Shown here: piece by piece, positions 48,987 to 60,553 of the stretch
How the letters are laid out: each line of letters starts with the position of its first letter
Numbering within the stretch: position 1 is the stretch's first letter
Origin: Lunularia cruciata
Taxonomy: Eukaryota > Streptophyta > Marchantiopsida > Lunulariales > Lunulariaceae
NCBI GenBank assembly: GCA_948567375.1
Contig: OX419758.1
Span: 54,451,473 to 54,515,472, forward strand
Reading direction: 5' to 3'
DNA length: 64,000 nucleotides
Notes under the pieces: model-generated
What the model was told of the DNA's origin: nothing
What the model saw: only the letters and a program-made list of their open reading frames with translations
Database searches by the model: none
Made by a program: the position numbers and the translations under genes

Positions 48987-51900
48987 TTATGATAGTCTGT
49001 ATATATCAGTGGGTCTAACCAAGGAACGAGTATCTGGGTTTCTAGGCACTTGGGAATGTGCAAGCCAATCAAGCAACGCTCGTCCACGATACAGGAACTG
49101 CACAAAGAATCACAAAATATAAATTGTCATTACCAACGGTAAACATCATAGAGACACCAACCAACCAAGTCCCAGACAATTGTCAGTGGAATATCCAGAC
49201 CACGTGAAGATGCCACTGAAACCTAGCATGAACTTGTCCCCCTTAGGAGCAACTTCCATCTACTTACCGCATGCTGTTTGCCAATGGTATTAGATCTCTG
49301 AATAACAGCGACGACATCGGTGGTTATTGTCCCATCCTGCACATGAGAATTGTCTTTTAACTTCAAACACCATTTCAGATGAACTATAAGGGACAACACT
49401 GAACCATCAGATAGACTCAATCATATTGTTTATAAATTCGGTATTCAGAATATGAAACATTCCTTGTACAGCCAATATCAGACCACGCGGAAGATAAATT
49501 CAACCATTACTGCTGAAGATGAAAACAAGCAAGTTCACATCCCTATCTTACGACATTCCTGCTTAATGTACAACAACAATTCATGTCAGGTGCAATTTAA
49601 GCCAGGCTACATACCGCGCACAAAAGAGGTTCTAATGTAATGCAGCAAATTGGTCGAGACTGCTGGTTTGATACAAGTAGCCCACTTGAGTGATTACACA
49701 CTACATCAAGACCGCCATTCAAAGCTCCCAAAACTGCCTTCTTGATCTGCATTTCACGATGTTAACACACTCCTTTAGGGTCAAGAGCACTTGCGAGAGT
49801 GCAACCTTAGCAGTATGGTTGAGCCTCCCCGTCTAGAGGAAGTAACATTTGATTAACAGGTGGATCAAACTATACTGTTCTGCAAACGCCAAAGACAATT
49901 CAGAACAAGTGTTTCTCTTCGTCAGAAAATCCACTTACATTGGAAGGCATCGCAGCCACATAAATTGGCTCCACGCAGTAGAATTGCGTAAGAGTTTGCG
50001 CTACTTTCGCTTCCTGGTAAGACTGCAGGAAAACAACGAATGAGCACGGTGATGTACGCTACAATTCCAGACGTATCAAACTAAATGTCGACGAAAGGAA
50101 AAACAGCATCCTAACTTGCGTCTTCTAACGCGTTTTGATGTGCCTATTCTGATCAGCAAAAGTCTGGATTATGAGAGAACATGCATCTTCAATAAGGGAC
50201 CATGATCGTACATCTACAGAACTTGGAGACGGAGACTCGAGATCCAAGTGTCCTGCGGGATCCGATAACTCCTCTTGCTGGCATCGATTGTGTGCCAAAC
50301 CAGCGACTACTTCCATCTGAGAAGGTCAACAGCAGCTGATTACATAATCCTGACGCGCAAAGAGGTCTGCGGTGTAGGCATTGATATAGAATAATGGAAT
50401 ATACAACCCGTTGTAAACAACCATTGACATACGGGACAAGCTACCGTCGCAATAAATTCCAATAAATACGGCAGATCCTTAAAGGTATTGTTATTTCATA
50501 GCGGATCGTAGGAAAAAATCGGTTTGAGATGACAGTTCTTACCAGGTAACCAAACAGAAGGGCCGTGTCCTGGTTTGGACATGCCAATGCAACAATTCCT
50601 CTGCAAATGTGAACGCGTGCAAGTAGAATATTAATACGATGAAGGAAGGATGTTTGTGGTTGCACAGATGTCCAAAAGTTAACATAATTATAATTATGAA
50701 GGAAAACCACGCCTCACAAATTCTGCAGATAGACCAGCCTTTGAGTCAACTTGAGTGAATCTAGTAAGAATATAGTGGCAGAAGTTTTCCTCTTTCCATT
50801 TCATAATAACAGGTGCCGGAAACTAAGAACGCCAGGAGGACAAGATAGCTTTGACATACCTCATCACTCGTGGATCTAGGGTACGTTCCCATAGAAGTTG
50901 ATCTACTGCTCTTGCTAGAATAGGCTATTCAACAAAACCAACAGTGGTCAGAATCAGTAAATAACCTTTGACCATTGACTTACAAAAACCCTAACTTTTG
51001 AAAATTATGAGATGGCACTAAGTCACGCAGACCTCTCAAACTTTTAGTTCACAAAGGAGTCATATGTCATAGTGGAAATATGCACAAAACTCACCGTCAA
51101 ATGAGTTTGTTGATTACTGTTCAGACGTGGGTTCAAAATGACCTGACACAAATCCAGTGGATACAACTTGAGCAGATGCATTCTTATATTCGACAGACAT
51201 CTTCAACAGAACCTAAGACGTAAGAAGCTTTAACACTTCAGCAAGTATGTTCTCACTTAAAGAAGCTAAAACTTCCGACCCGACTGCGCAATATTTTGGG
51301 AGACCTAAAGATCAACAGGTCGTAGTGAAGATTTTTGGCCACTCACCATGAAACCCAGAAGTCTTCGGACCATAAAGTCGGTGCTCCATCTTCGCATCAC
51401 CTTTTGCAAGGAATCATACAAATCCTCTACCTGTGCACAATCACAAGTTAATCAGCACAAAACTTGCTAATGTAAGGAGTCTTATACTACATATCGCAAA
51501 GAAACTAACTGGAAAGAAGCATCATATATCGGAACTATCAACCGTCTCCCGAAAGGTAAGACTCGTACCCCTTTCGACACTGTGGCGTAGACAACCTCCC
51601 CGAGCCAAAAAATAGGCACTGCACGTTGAAGGAGAAAGGTCAATCTCAAGTTGCCGAATGACATCTACTAGAGGGTTCTCCAAAATTCATGGAAACTTTG
51701 AGATCCCACGATACTCATGACTCAAGTAGGCTACTAAATTGATCCAGTAAGACACATGAATATCGTAAGCCTCCATACACGTATATCAGCCCTGTAGCTT
51801 GAACAGGCCGCTCAAATCAATTTCTTTCACGAGCGGAGTGGCGCTTAAATATCAACATGATACAGTCTCACTTCAGAACTTCACTTCTAGCTACATCTCT

Positions 51901-52288
51901 GGACTTGAACTTGGTTGATTTGAGTTTTAGCAACTGCTTTCTCAAAACGACCAACAAAGAACGAGAGACTCAGCTCGGGAAATGCAGGAGTAAAGGAACA
52001 GCGCCCTCCTCAGGAACTCTGCACATCGGAATGTCTTGCTTGTCAAACATGGGAAAGCCGTCTAAAGGCCCTTGCATCTCAACTCAGAGGCCACGAGTTC
52101 TCTTTTGCAATTTTACCTTGTTCAATCTGCCCATGGAATCATGTCCTCCCAAGAGTTTTATAGAACTTTCGTGAGGAAAGTAAAAACTTACAGTCAGATG
52201 CTGTCCGAATAGGTCGTGGGGGAGGAAGCGAAATTGATACAGCTTGTTCGGTTGGACGCGGGTGTTGATTCCTTGCGAGTTGGGCCAT
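48987..52288 (-). CDS. Multi-exon gene of unknown function
   Basis: I do not recognise the family, but a chain of short minus-strand exons is well supported. They are 52288-52192 (starts MAQLARNQHPRPTEQAV; GTAATGG context), 51618-51569 (PIFWLGEVVYATVSKG), 51430-51347 (VEDLYDSLQKVMRRW), 51166-51095 (YPLDLCQVILNPRL; acceptor tentative), 50924-50860 (PILARAVDQLLWERTLDP), 50600-50543 (GIVALACPNQDTALLFGYL), an exon from 50316 down to about 50130, 50022-49939, 49746-49615, 49336-49268 (DGTITTDVVAVIQRSN), and 49097-48987 (FLYRGRALLDWLAHSQVP, then a stop). Phases match from the first to the sixth exon and over the last three. The end of the seventh exon is unclear: its long frame ends in phase 1 but the next exon needs phase 0 to reach the end, so a donor inside it or a missed exon is likely. 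The protein looks helical, with Leu-rich segments; roughly 300 aa. Confidence 0.6.
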
Positions 52289-55200
52289 TACTAAGAGATC
52301 CAAAAGTTCGTCTGCTAAGGAGCTAGGTAAAGAGTTAGCGAAACTTGTGAAACAACTGATCCTCTTCTCTCATATCGTCCTTGCCGACTGGGCTCTCAAT
52401 TGAACCATCATATCGATCCTACTCTTCAGAACCAGTGGCGTTGATGCACCCTGTATCCAAACGTGTCTCCCTTTCTAGATACAGGTATATTTCTACTTCC
52501 GTCGGAACAAGATGTTCTGCCCGGCTATTACCCTTGACGACCAATGGTTTCCCAAATTAACTACCACACTCCGGAACGCGATATGATGTGCACTTGCTGT
52601 GTGACCTTCCACTTATCTGCCGTAGTAAATACGCTAGCGACGTCGGTTCTTGTCCGTCGAAAACTTCACCTGTTCCAGATCCGCTACTAACTGAAATTGA
52701 TACCCTTGGAACTAACAACAGTCTGCATTTTGTTACAAATCCTCACGCTCCTCTCCATGTTCTTTTCTTTAAGACTTGATACAGGAGTAGTCCCGTCGGA
52801 AAGGGTCAAACTCTGAGCTTTGAACTCCGCCGTCAGATAGACTGAAACATCCAATTTCGAATATCCTACATTCAGCTGAAAGATCTCCTTCACGAAACTG
52901 TGCGTGCCTCCGTCACTGTAAACAAGCAAAACAAGATATTAGACGGTTCCTTCACTCGTGTCATACAAATTGGCAGGATAGAGGAGCCCATAAAATCAAA
53001 AAGTAAGCGGGAAATAGTCCAGAACGTCCAAATTTGCAGCAGAAACGCCGGGAAAGCAATTCGTTTCCAACAACCAGTTCGTTAGGACTGCGAAGCAACA
53101 ACAACCTCCAACCTGTTCAGGCGATCCAAGGAAAACAGGACACAAACTTCGATTACGGTTCCTGAAATCTCCAAATTCTTCGTAAATTACAACTTTAATT
53201 TCGTTTAATTACCTCGCAAAGACCTGCTCGACTCGGTTCCTTCATTCATAGCCCGCGGAACAGCCAACTTCTTCCCGACTTTAACCGCTGAATGCAGACC
53301 ATTTAAACACTACTCCTCATGAAGAATCGATTCTGTCAACCTCGGAAACCATCTTCCTCACCTTTCAAACACGCTCTCTATTTCTCTCTCAACCAAACTC
53401 AATATCCTCCTCCTTCCGCCGATCCTACTACACCCTTCTTCCTCCAATCACCCACCTCAATGCTGCATCAAATTCCGCTGCTCCGATTCATAGCACAGGC
53501 GGCACTGCCTCTCCTTCCCCCTAGGCAACAGTCCCTACGAATGTACCTTGGCGTGCTGCTGCCTAATCAATCTCCTTACAACAGGAAAAGAAAGCGCGCA
53601 GGGAGCTCTTGCGTGCCCGAGAAGCGCAGAAAAGAGAGAAGAGGAAGAAGAAGAAGGAAGACTTTGCTCGTGACCAGGAAAACAGGAACGCGGTAGAATA
53701 AATCCAAGTTACTGTACTGACAATGGATCAATCTTTATTCCCAGTTTCCTTACCTGTAACTGGTCGTTATCTACTGGTTTAGCTAGATTTACTGCACGAC
53801 GGTCAGTGTAAATGATAGGGCGACTACGTGGCGCGCGGTGACGCGTCTCAACTGCGTCACTGCCCGATCATATGATTTCCTTCGGTGCTGTTCAGTTCTG
53901 TTGGAACTATCAACTTCGCATAGAGTAGAATACATCCACAACTGTGTTCTGTTGGAGGATCAAGTATTTTTTCTGCTTTTGATCTAAAACGCTCCTTCAG
54001 TTAAGGAAAATGAAATTTGTCTATGATTGTACAAAGTGCTAAATTAAGCACAATTTTAGCGCACTGTACCTCGAATTATACTCAAAGTACACTAGAAAAG
54101 TTGGGAAGGGAAGTACATTGTCTTTTCATCTTCAATACATTAGGAATTTCGATCTCCTGGATGAACTTTAACTCTCTACCTCCTACCATCTTGCGTACAT
54201 TTTTTCTCCAACTTATGCATAAAATACAGCACCGTTTCACAACGAGAAAAGAATTCTAAGAAACATCATACAAGTCATGTGTCAAAGCTCCAAATTCACG
54301 GCATTTCTGACATCTATCCGTCCCAAGTTGCTTTGGCTTTTGGAAGCCACAAAAGAGGAGTCCCCCGACAAGAACTCTCTCGTACTCAACTCTGACTGTG
54401 TTGCACACTAGTCTCGCTACGGATTTACGTAAACGTCCCAGAATGGAAACCGGTTCCCCAACTTTAGCCGGACCGTAAGTCACCGTTTTGGATAAGCGAG
54501 AGCAGGCATTCATATGACACGTTGATGAAACTCCTCAGCAATCTGACTCAGGGCCGAGGTGGAATCGCCCTACACGTTTTGACTTCCTACTCGCCGTCAC
54601 TCTTACCGTCTACCGGCCAAGGCATCCCTCGAGAGCAATAAAGCAATATGATAAAGTTCGTGACCTGGAGGAGGAAGAGGTCGCAGGTAAGTTTGGCCAG
54701 TAGGATTTCACGTAAACTACCATAACCGCCTCAATGTCTCGGGTATCCGGACCCGAATCAGATCCCAAGTGTTACTTCTTCACCTGATCTGTTTTCCACG
54801 CTATCCAAAGGTACTCTGAGTCAAGCAACGGATGCTGTTTTGTCGTATATGACTTGATCGTGCTTACGTCTTGTGTGGGGACACTCCCGTTGTACAGTAC
54901 CTTCAAATTGCTTGATAGGTCACACACCACATCAAATTTTCACCGGAATTGGGTCCACTTCGACTTTTTTGGCTCGTGCTCTTCTGCATACATTCTGTTC
55001 ATACTTATGAAAATGAAGAAATGGGCACATTCCATGTAAAAGTGGTAGACAACATAAAGCCATTGAGGCCAAAGCACCCTCTAGCCACTCTCTTCTTTTA
55101 AGCATCACACACAAGGGCAAATAGTCAAAGATAGCCGTATACGAATATAAACTTTCTATGTGGTGTCATTTTGGGAAACAGTAAAACTGTTTTTCTCCTT

Positions 55201-56915
55201 CTGGGTTTATGATGTTTGTAATCCAGCAGCAACGAGTTTAGGCTCTATCAACGTATCACTGTAAAGTGTGATGATAACTGATGCTAGCAAGACTTAAAAG
55301 TGCACTCATATCTTTCGTTTACATATCGGTATAGTTACCACTTGGGATTAAGACGTATCTGATCCACTTCCCGTCCCCACCTTTCGTTCTTAACTAATAT
55401 GTGAGCATCCTCTACAAGTGCTCTTGTTGAAATGTCTTGCGTGCCTCACGGTCCTTCCCGATCATTACATCGATATATTACTATGCAGTGTATGTACAAT
55501 GAATCATCACCCCACTGTGTGCAGTGTATCCTTTGTACGAGTTGTGTACAGGAATCTGGTAAGGGCCTCTTCTTTTCGTTATTCAAGATATAGTATAATT
55601 GTGTAAGTGAACAATCTGATGACCTATTTATTTATCTTTTCTAATCTTGTTGACACCAACAGTTGAGATTACCGTCGAGAGCACATCTCCACCAACATCT
55701 GGACCTTCTATTTCCTTTCCTTGAGTAAACATTGATTACTTCTGTTCGGGAGGGGTGACTTATCAAAGCTTTTCGGTTATATTATTTCATATTTCAACAC
55801 TCTTTGCTTTGCTCTAGCGCTTTTTAGCCCACCTTTTATTCGGAAAAGAAGAAAGAGAATCTGTTCTTGAGAGTTGTCACCGCTGGATGCCACAATGTCT
55901 CCTTTCTATAATATTTTGATGGTCTCAAGTGCTGGGTGTATAGATGCAGTAAAACTTACCTTCTTGACAAACGAATCCATTTGTGTTCGACCTTGCTCTC
56001 GACAACCGCATATGAACCATGTTCACAAGCCTTTCCATGCGACTTAGAACAACATAAATCAGATGAGAGATTATATAGTTGAATACGCAAACAGAACTGT
56101 CCTGATAAAAATGATGTTTTGATTTGTTCTTCATCATATATATGTATTGATTTACTTGTGAGTTTAGTGCAGTGTTGAAAACCAGATTATAACGTGGATT
56201 CTGCACCTATTCTTTAACTTTGTTGAGGAACCTTTTATCTTATGGAATTTCCTCGAGGAAAGCTGAAATCATGGCTTATTGTCTAACGTTGCTCCAGATT
56301 GGCGTAAAAGAGTCCATCGTATGTTACTTCCCGCACGAAAAGGGTAACGATAGGCGAGAGTAACATCGTATCGTTATCGTATAGAGTAAAGTTCTTATTC
56401 TCGGGTGCTTTCCGATACCAGAATTGACCCACACAAGAAGGAGCGACGGCATGATTGATGGCTGATTGAACAGATTGAATAGCCCCACATGAATAAAGCC
56501 AAAAGAAAAAGGGAAAATTGAAAAAGCATGGAACGCAACCCCACAAGCAAGCAGCAGCATGATTTGGACGAATTCCTAAGCTACTACGCGGACCACCTCT
56601 ACACTTACACTTTACATATCACGTTACTCACGTTTAAACTTCAACGTCTTCAAATCTACACCATCAATGTGGCGAAATACACATGTTACAAGATTATACT
56701 GTCAGCTCGGACTGTTACTAGGTGGCAGAAGTTGCACAAGAGATGAACCTACAGTATCTCAAGAGTCTCCACAAGTGTCGGGACTCAATCGTCACTCATT
56801 CCTTACAAATTGGACTTCCTTTAGGTTCATGTGCATCAAATAAAGCTACAAGAATTTCACTGCAAAGAACTTGGACAGCTACTAGAGACTTATACAACGC
56901 AATAGTACAAGAAAG
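52289..56915. other. Intergenic region, no secure gene
   Basis: 52289-53320 is probably promoter and leader of the unknown gene on its left. The plus-strand frame 53319-53696 is Pro/Ser- then Arg/Lys-rich and looks like compositional bias. The minus-strand frame 54513-54256 (85 codons, real ATG, ends CQKCREFGALTHDLYDVS) is the best orphan candidate, but I recognise no family. Near 54680 a plus-strand GGTCGCAGGTAAGT resembles a donor site without a matching exon. 55000-56900 shows nothing. Confidence 0.3.
54256..54513 (-). CDS. Hypothetical 85-aa ORF
   Basis: ATG start and TAA stop. Contains VGEPVSILGRLRKSV, YERVLVGGLLFCGF and a CxxC motif (CQKC) near the C-terminus. No domain is recognised, and no flanking splice sites or promoter were found. 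It might be an exon of a larger gene or chance. Confidence 0.2.
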   Translation of the reverse strand: MNACSRLSKTVTYGPAKVGEPVSILGRLRKSVARLVCNTVRVEYERVLVGGLLFCGFQKPKQLGTDRCQKCREFGALTHDLYDVS

Positions 56916-57050
56916 CCGACCCCATAGAACACAAGAAGGATGGAAGACCCCATCATGCCTTACAAGGAAGAGACAAAAGAGATAGAATGGGGCTAGGCCC
57001 CAGTAGTGCAGAGCTGAGAAATCGGCCGTACCGCACCTAAGATTTCCGAG
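56916..57050 (-). repeat. Dispersed hairpin module next to a LINE end
   Basis: Contains CGACCCCATAGAACACAAGA, GGATGGAAGACCCCATCA, CCTTACAAGGAAGAGACAAA, AATGGGGCTAGGCCCCA (stem) and GTACCGCACCTAAGAT. On the minus strand it lies immediately 3' of the LINE ORF2 end at 57146, the position of that element's 3' UTR. Confidence 0.7.
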
Positions 57051-57145
57051 CCATGCAAGTTGTAAGGTCTACAAACTACTAGAGCATCCAAAAAAGCATC
57101 ACCTAAAATGATTGTTTCCATATGGATTGCACCAGCCAAAGCTCT

Positions 57146-57710
57146 CTATAGCGCAATGGACACATGTTGTCTTAAGTATGCTACAAAGTATGAGAGTAAG
57201 AGTGGTACCCCATGGGATCTAATATGATAAGCTCTCGTGTACTTCCTAACAAATGTGTCAAACGCCATGACCATCGCTCCATATAATTCCAAGCCTAGAG
57301 GGACAAAGAGGTGACCTCGGTGCATACCCCTATACTTGGAGACCTTGTGTGCTACATCACTGCTCGCCACCCATCCATGAGGATGAGTAATCACTCTCTC
57401 CAAAATTGCACCACGCGTAGGGTCTGTAACCACAACATCCACCACTATCACCTAATCATCTCGGACCAAGTATACGTTTGCTTTGACACGTGTCGTCTAC
57501 AAAGAATATGAATGCTCCCTCCAAGTAAGGTATCCACTCTCTTGTGCCATAACAAACACTATATCCCTGATGGCATCATGGGTAGCTATCCTTTGCCCTC
57601 CATAAGGACACCGTGTCATATGGAACGCTGCTACATCTAGTGTAGAACCACATTCACAAGTGAGTAAGAAAGATGTAGAAGAGTGGACCAAACATAAACA
57701 AAACCTCATC
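57146..57710 (-). pseudogene. LINE (non-LTR) ORF2 C-terminal remnant (copy 2)
   Basis: On the minus strand, 57709-57497 encodes CECGSTLDVAAFHMTRC (a Cys-Cys-His-Cys knuckle), CPYGGQRIATHDAIRD and QESGYLTWREHSY. After a frame change, 57451-57146 encodes VDVVVTDPTRGAILERV, HLFVPLGLELYGAM and LRQHVSIAL. This order is the C-terminal end of plant LINE reverse transcriptases, after the RT domain. The RT itself is absent, so the copy is 5'-truncated or broken and dead. The 3' UTR-like module follows at 56916-57050. Confidence 0.7.
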
Positions 57711-58148
57711 GTTGTAGGGAAAGTGGTTGGTGTGAGTGGGAATGCTCTAATGCGCAGTCAAGCTAGGATCTAAGAGCATGCATCCTTGCCAAAGCAAAAG
57801 CAAAGACGTGCTCTAGTGGCTTGAGGAATGGACTAGTAGTCAAGTAAGAGAGAATGTAGTATATGCTAACATTGTCACTCCATCAAGGAAGATTGCAAAC
57901 CTCTGGTCCAATCTGAAAATAGTGAAGTAAAGGATGGAATATCCTCACATGCCCATGGTGATTGATCATCTCTTGTCTGCCGCAATAACACCAGGAGAGA
58001 AAAGGATCCCTTCTCCACCTCAATCACATAAGTCTCCAAAATTAGCCTATCAACAACTACAAAATGAGAAGAAAGTAGGGGAGCAAAAAAAGCTCCACTA
58101 CCCAAAAATGCTATAGGTGCTATCTCCTCCATAAATAATAAGCCTAAT
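57711..58148. other. Repeat flank into which chromovirus B inserted
   Basis: Parts of this sequence recur at 25260-25690 (AGAGAAAAGGATCC block and the TTGCAAACCTCTGG block), so it belongs to an unidentified dispersed repeat. The frame 57934-58116 is Pro/Lys/Gln-rich, perhaps a gag piece, but has no diagnostic motif. The right half of the same host sequence presumably resumes at 63654. Confidence 0.4.
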
Positions 58149-58561
58149 TGTAATAATATGGAGTTTAGTGATGAAGTTAATTAGGGCTAACAAAGTAGAA
58201 AATAGACTAAATTAGCCTAGAATATTTGAGAAGTATCTAGGAAGCTTCTTGGGAACCTTAGCTTGCACCCCAAGTAGATTGCTTATACAAGGAAGCTTCT
58301 AAAAGCTTTTAACTAGCTTAGCTTGCATGCCAAGTAGGCAATTTCTAGAAAGAAGCTTCTTGAGAAGTTTCTCAGTTAACTTGGCTTGCACTCCAAGAAA
58401 GCGGCTCAAGGAAACTTCTTGAGAATTTTCTCAAGAGCCTTGTGTGCTCCCTATAAATACCAAAGCTAAAGCTCATGCTAGGCATTTGGATTTTCCCATA
58501 CTCAAGTGTCCAAATTGATCTTCCATTCTCCTATTTCTCTCCTCGATCTTGGTCTTTTACA
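58149..58561 (+). repeat. 5' LTR of chromovirus B
   Basis: 413 bp, TGTAATAATATGGAG to CTTTTACA, with the CCCTATAAATACC TATA box near 58450. Followed after one base by TGGTATTAAAGC (58563-58574), the tRNA primer-binding site, two changes from TGGTATCAGAGC. Confidence 0.9.
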
Positions 58562-58562
58562 T

Positions 58563-58574
58563 TGGTATTAAAGC
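58563..58574 (+). other. Primer-binding site of chromovirus B
   Basis: TGGTATTAAAGC, matching the initiator Met-tRNA primer site TGGTATCAGAGC at ten of twelve positions. Its placement directly after the LTR fixes the 5' LTR end. Confidence 0.8.
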
Positions 58575-58589
58575 AAGAATAAGATGGAT

Positions 58590-59745
58590 GGAGTTTATGG
58601 ACTACCAAATCCATTTCTGCCAAACCATTGAAGTTTTTGTGTTTGGGTACTACCCAAGCATCATTCACACAATTCATTACTTCATGCTTTGGGTAACATT
58701 CTTTGAATACAATCACCTTGTCCATAAAATCCTTGGTACTTCTGGTTGTAACTTATGGAGAATAATGGACGTGTTGCATCTATATGTTAATAAATTAGAT
58801 AGAATGAGGGTGGTGTGATAGAGGAGTAACCAAGGTGGAAATACCCAAGGTTATCGTTGCTATGCATCAACAAATTGAGCACCTTCCTTGATTGTTGGAT
58901 GAGCAAGATCATTGATGGCAAGAGCACATAGAGAGAGTACTAGTTCGAGAAGGAGAAGATCAAATCCAATTTCCAAAACCCACGGTTTTCAAAAGTAAGA
59001 ATCTCTTGAGAGTAATGGAGAATTTGTGTTTGACTGCAAATGTTATTTTGAAGCTACCAATCTTTGAGATAAACAAAAACAAATTCTCTTGCCTTCTAGC
59101 CAATTTGATGGAGTAGCAAAGGTACGGTGGTAATTCTGAGTGGATCAAGCTAAATGGCAAATTATTGCACCAATCTTGACATGAGAAAAATTCAAGAGTG
59201 TAATAATTGGTCAATTCCAAGTTATAAATGCCATATAGGCAGAGTTGAAGCAGATTGGCTGTGTAAGAAGTTACATCATATGATTCCATTACACCATCAT
59301 GCAAATTCCAAATATACTAGAAGGTGAAGCTCTAGATCAATTTGTGAGGGGCTTGAAGTCATAAACCAAATAAGAGATAATTATGCAAGAGCCAGAACAC
59401 TTAGGAAGCCATGCAGTTTGCCGAACACTTTGATTCCTTGGTTGCAACAACTTGGTCTTGACCTTGACCTCCACAAAACCTACCAATACACTACACACTG
59501 GTGGAAGAGCCGGAACCAATGGAGATTGATGTCATTAAATGGAGACCACTTGGCATTGTAGATAGAGAAAATCATGAAAAAATGGTGGTTGTTTCTATTT
59601 TTGCCAAATTAGACATTATGTCGTTGAATGTCTATTCAAGAATGTGCGACGGCAACAAGTCATCCAAATGGAGTTTGTGGAGCAAAATGATCAAGGAAAT
59701 GAGGAATCCCAAGAGGAGATTTTGAGTTGCCTTTCAGGAACTTGA
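58590..59745 (+). pseudogene. Chromovirus B gag
   Basis: Broken gag parallel to copy A, recognisable from the shared order of sequence. Near 59591-59640 the nucleocapsid knuckle is still legible (GCFYFCQIRHYVVEC), but the second Cys is Phe. Several stops interrupt it. Confidence 0.75.
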
Positions 59746-59799
59746 TTAGTTCCAATGGGATTGAAAGCTCAACCTATACAAGTTTGCTTCACTTGCAAG

Positions 59800-60150
59800 G
59801 TATGATATCTGATTCTTGTTGTAGGATTTTGGTTGATCCTTGTTAGTTTTGGAAGTTCAAAAAATTACTTGCTTGTCCATGCAATTAGCAAAGGAATTAT
59901 GTATTCCTATCAAGCCAGTAATTGGAAGTGGATTGATAATGGCGGATGGTAGAAAGGTTTTTTCACTCTATAGCTTGTATCATGTTACCTTCAAGATTGG
60001 TAAAGAGTATTTGGAGTGTATGAGGTTTGTAATGACACCTCTACATTATGGTGTCATTCTGGGTCTACCTTGGCTTGAATGTCATAAGGTTCAATTTGAT
60101 TGGAATGGACAACAAATTCAAGTACAATACCAATGTAGGAATTTTTGATT
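59800..60150 (+). pseudogene. Chromovirus B aspartic protease
   Basis: The frame from 59840 gives MQLAKELCIPIKPVIGSG and GVILGLPWLECHKVQFDWNG, which correspond to the protease body. The active-site block just before it (ILVD followed by CCTTGTTAG) is broken by a stop and a small insertion, so the enzyme is dead. Confidence 0.75.
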
Positions 60151-60553
60151 GGGTTGTTTGGCACCTTTGAGTAAGACACCTAAGAATAGTCAGTCCCAAG
60201 ATGAGAAGTTCATTAGGAATATAGCCATGGAGCAAGCTTTGGAGGAAGATAAGTCTATTTTTGCGGTGTGGATGAAGCCAATTGCACACTAAGGATCTAA
60301 GGAGGATCAAAAACCTCATCAAGCAATGGTTGATCAAATAGTCTAAGAGTTTTCATATGTGTTTCAAGACAATCTACCAAAGGGATTAACCTCTAATTGT
60401 GGCATGCCCTCCAAAATTGAGTTATTGCCAAGGAGTACTCCAAGGAGTAGACCAATCTATTAACTCTCACCAAAGGAGTTGGAGTTGTGAACAACAATTA
60501 TTGAGTTGTTAGGGAAGGATTTCATATGACATAGTACATCTCCTTGGGAAGTA

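Noticed and set aside
51095..51215. Exon reading LKMSVEYKNASAQVVSTG in the unknown gene
   Set aside because: That frame meets TAA before the strong GTGAGT donor at 51094 and does not connect in phase. The overlapping frame YPLDLCQVILNPRL reaches the donor and joins the next exon in phase.
53319..53696. 125-codon plus-strand ORF as a gene
   Set aside because: Pro/Ser-rich then Arg/Lys-rich composition follows local base bias; there is no domain, and it lies where the leader of the minus-strand gene is expected.
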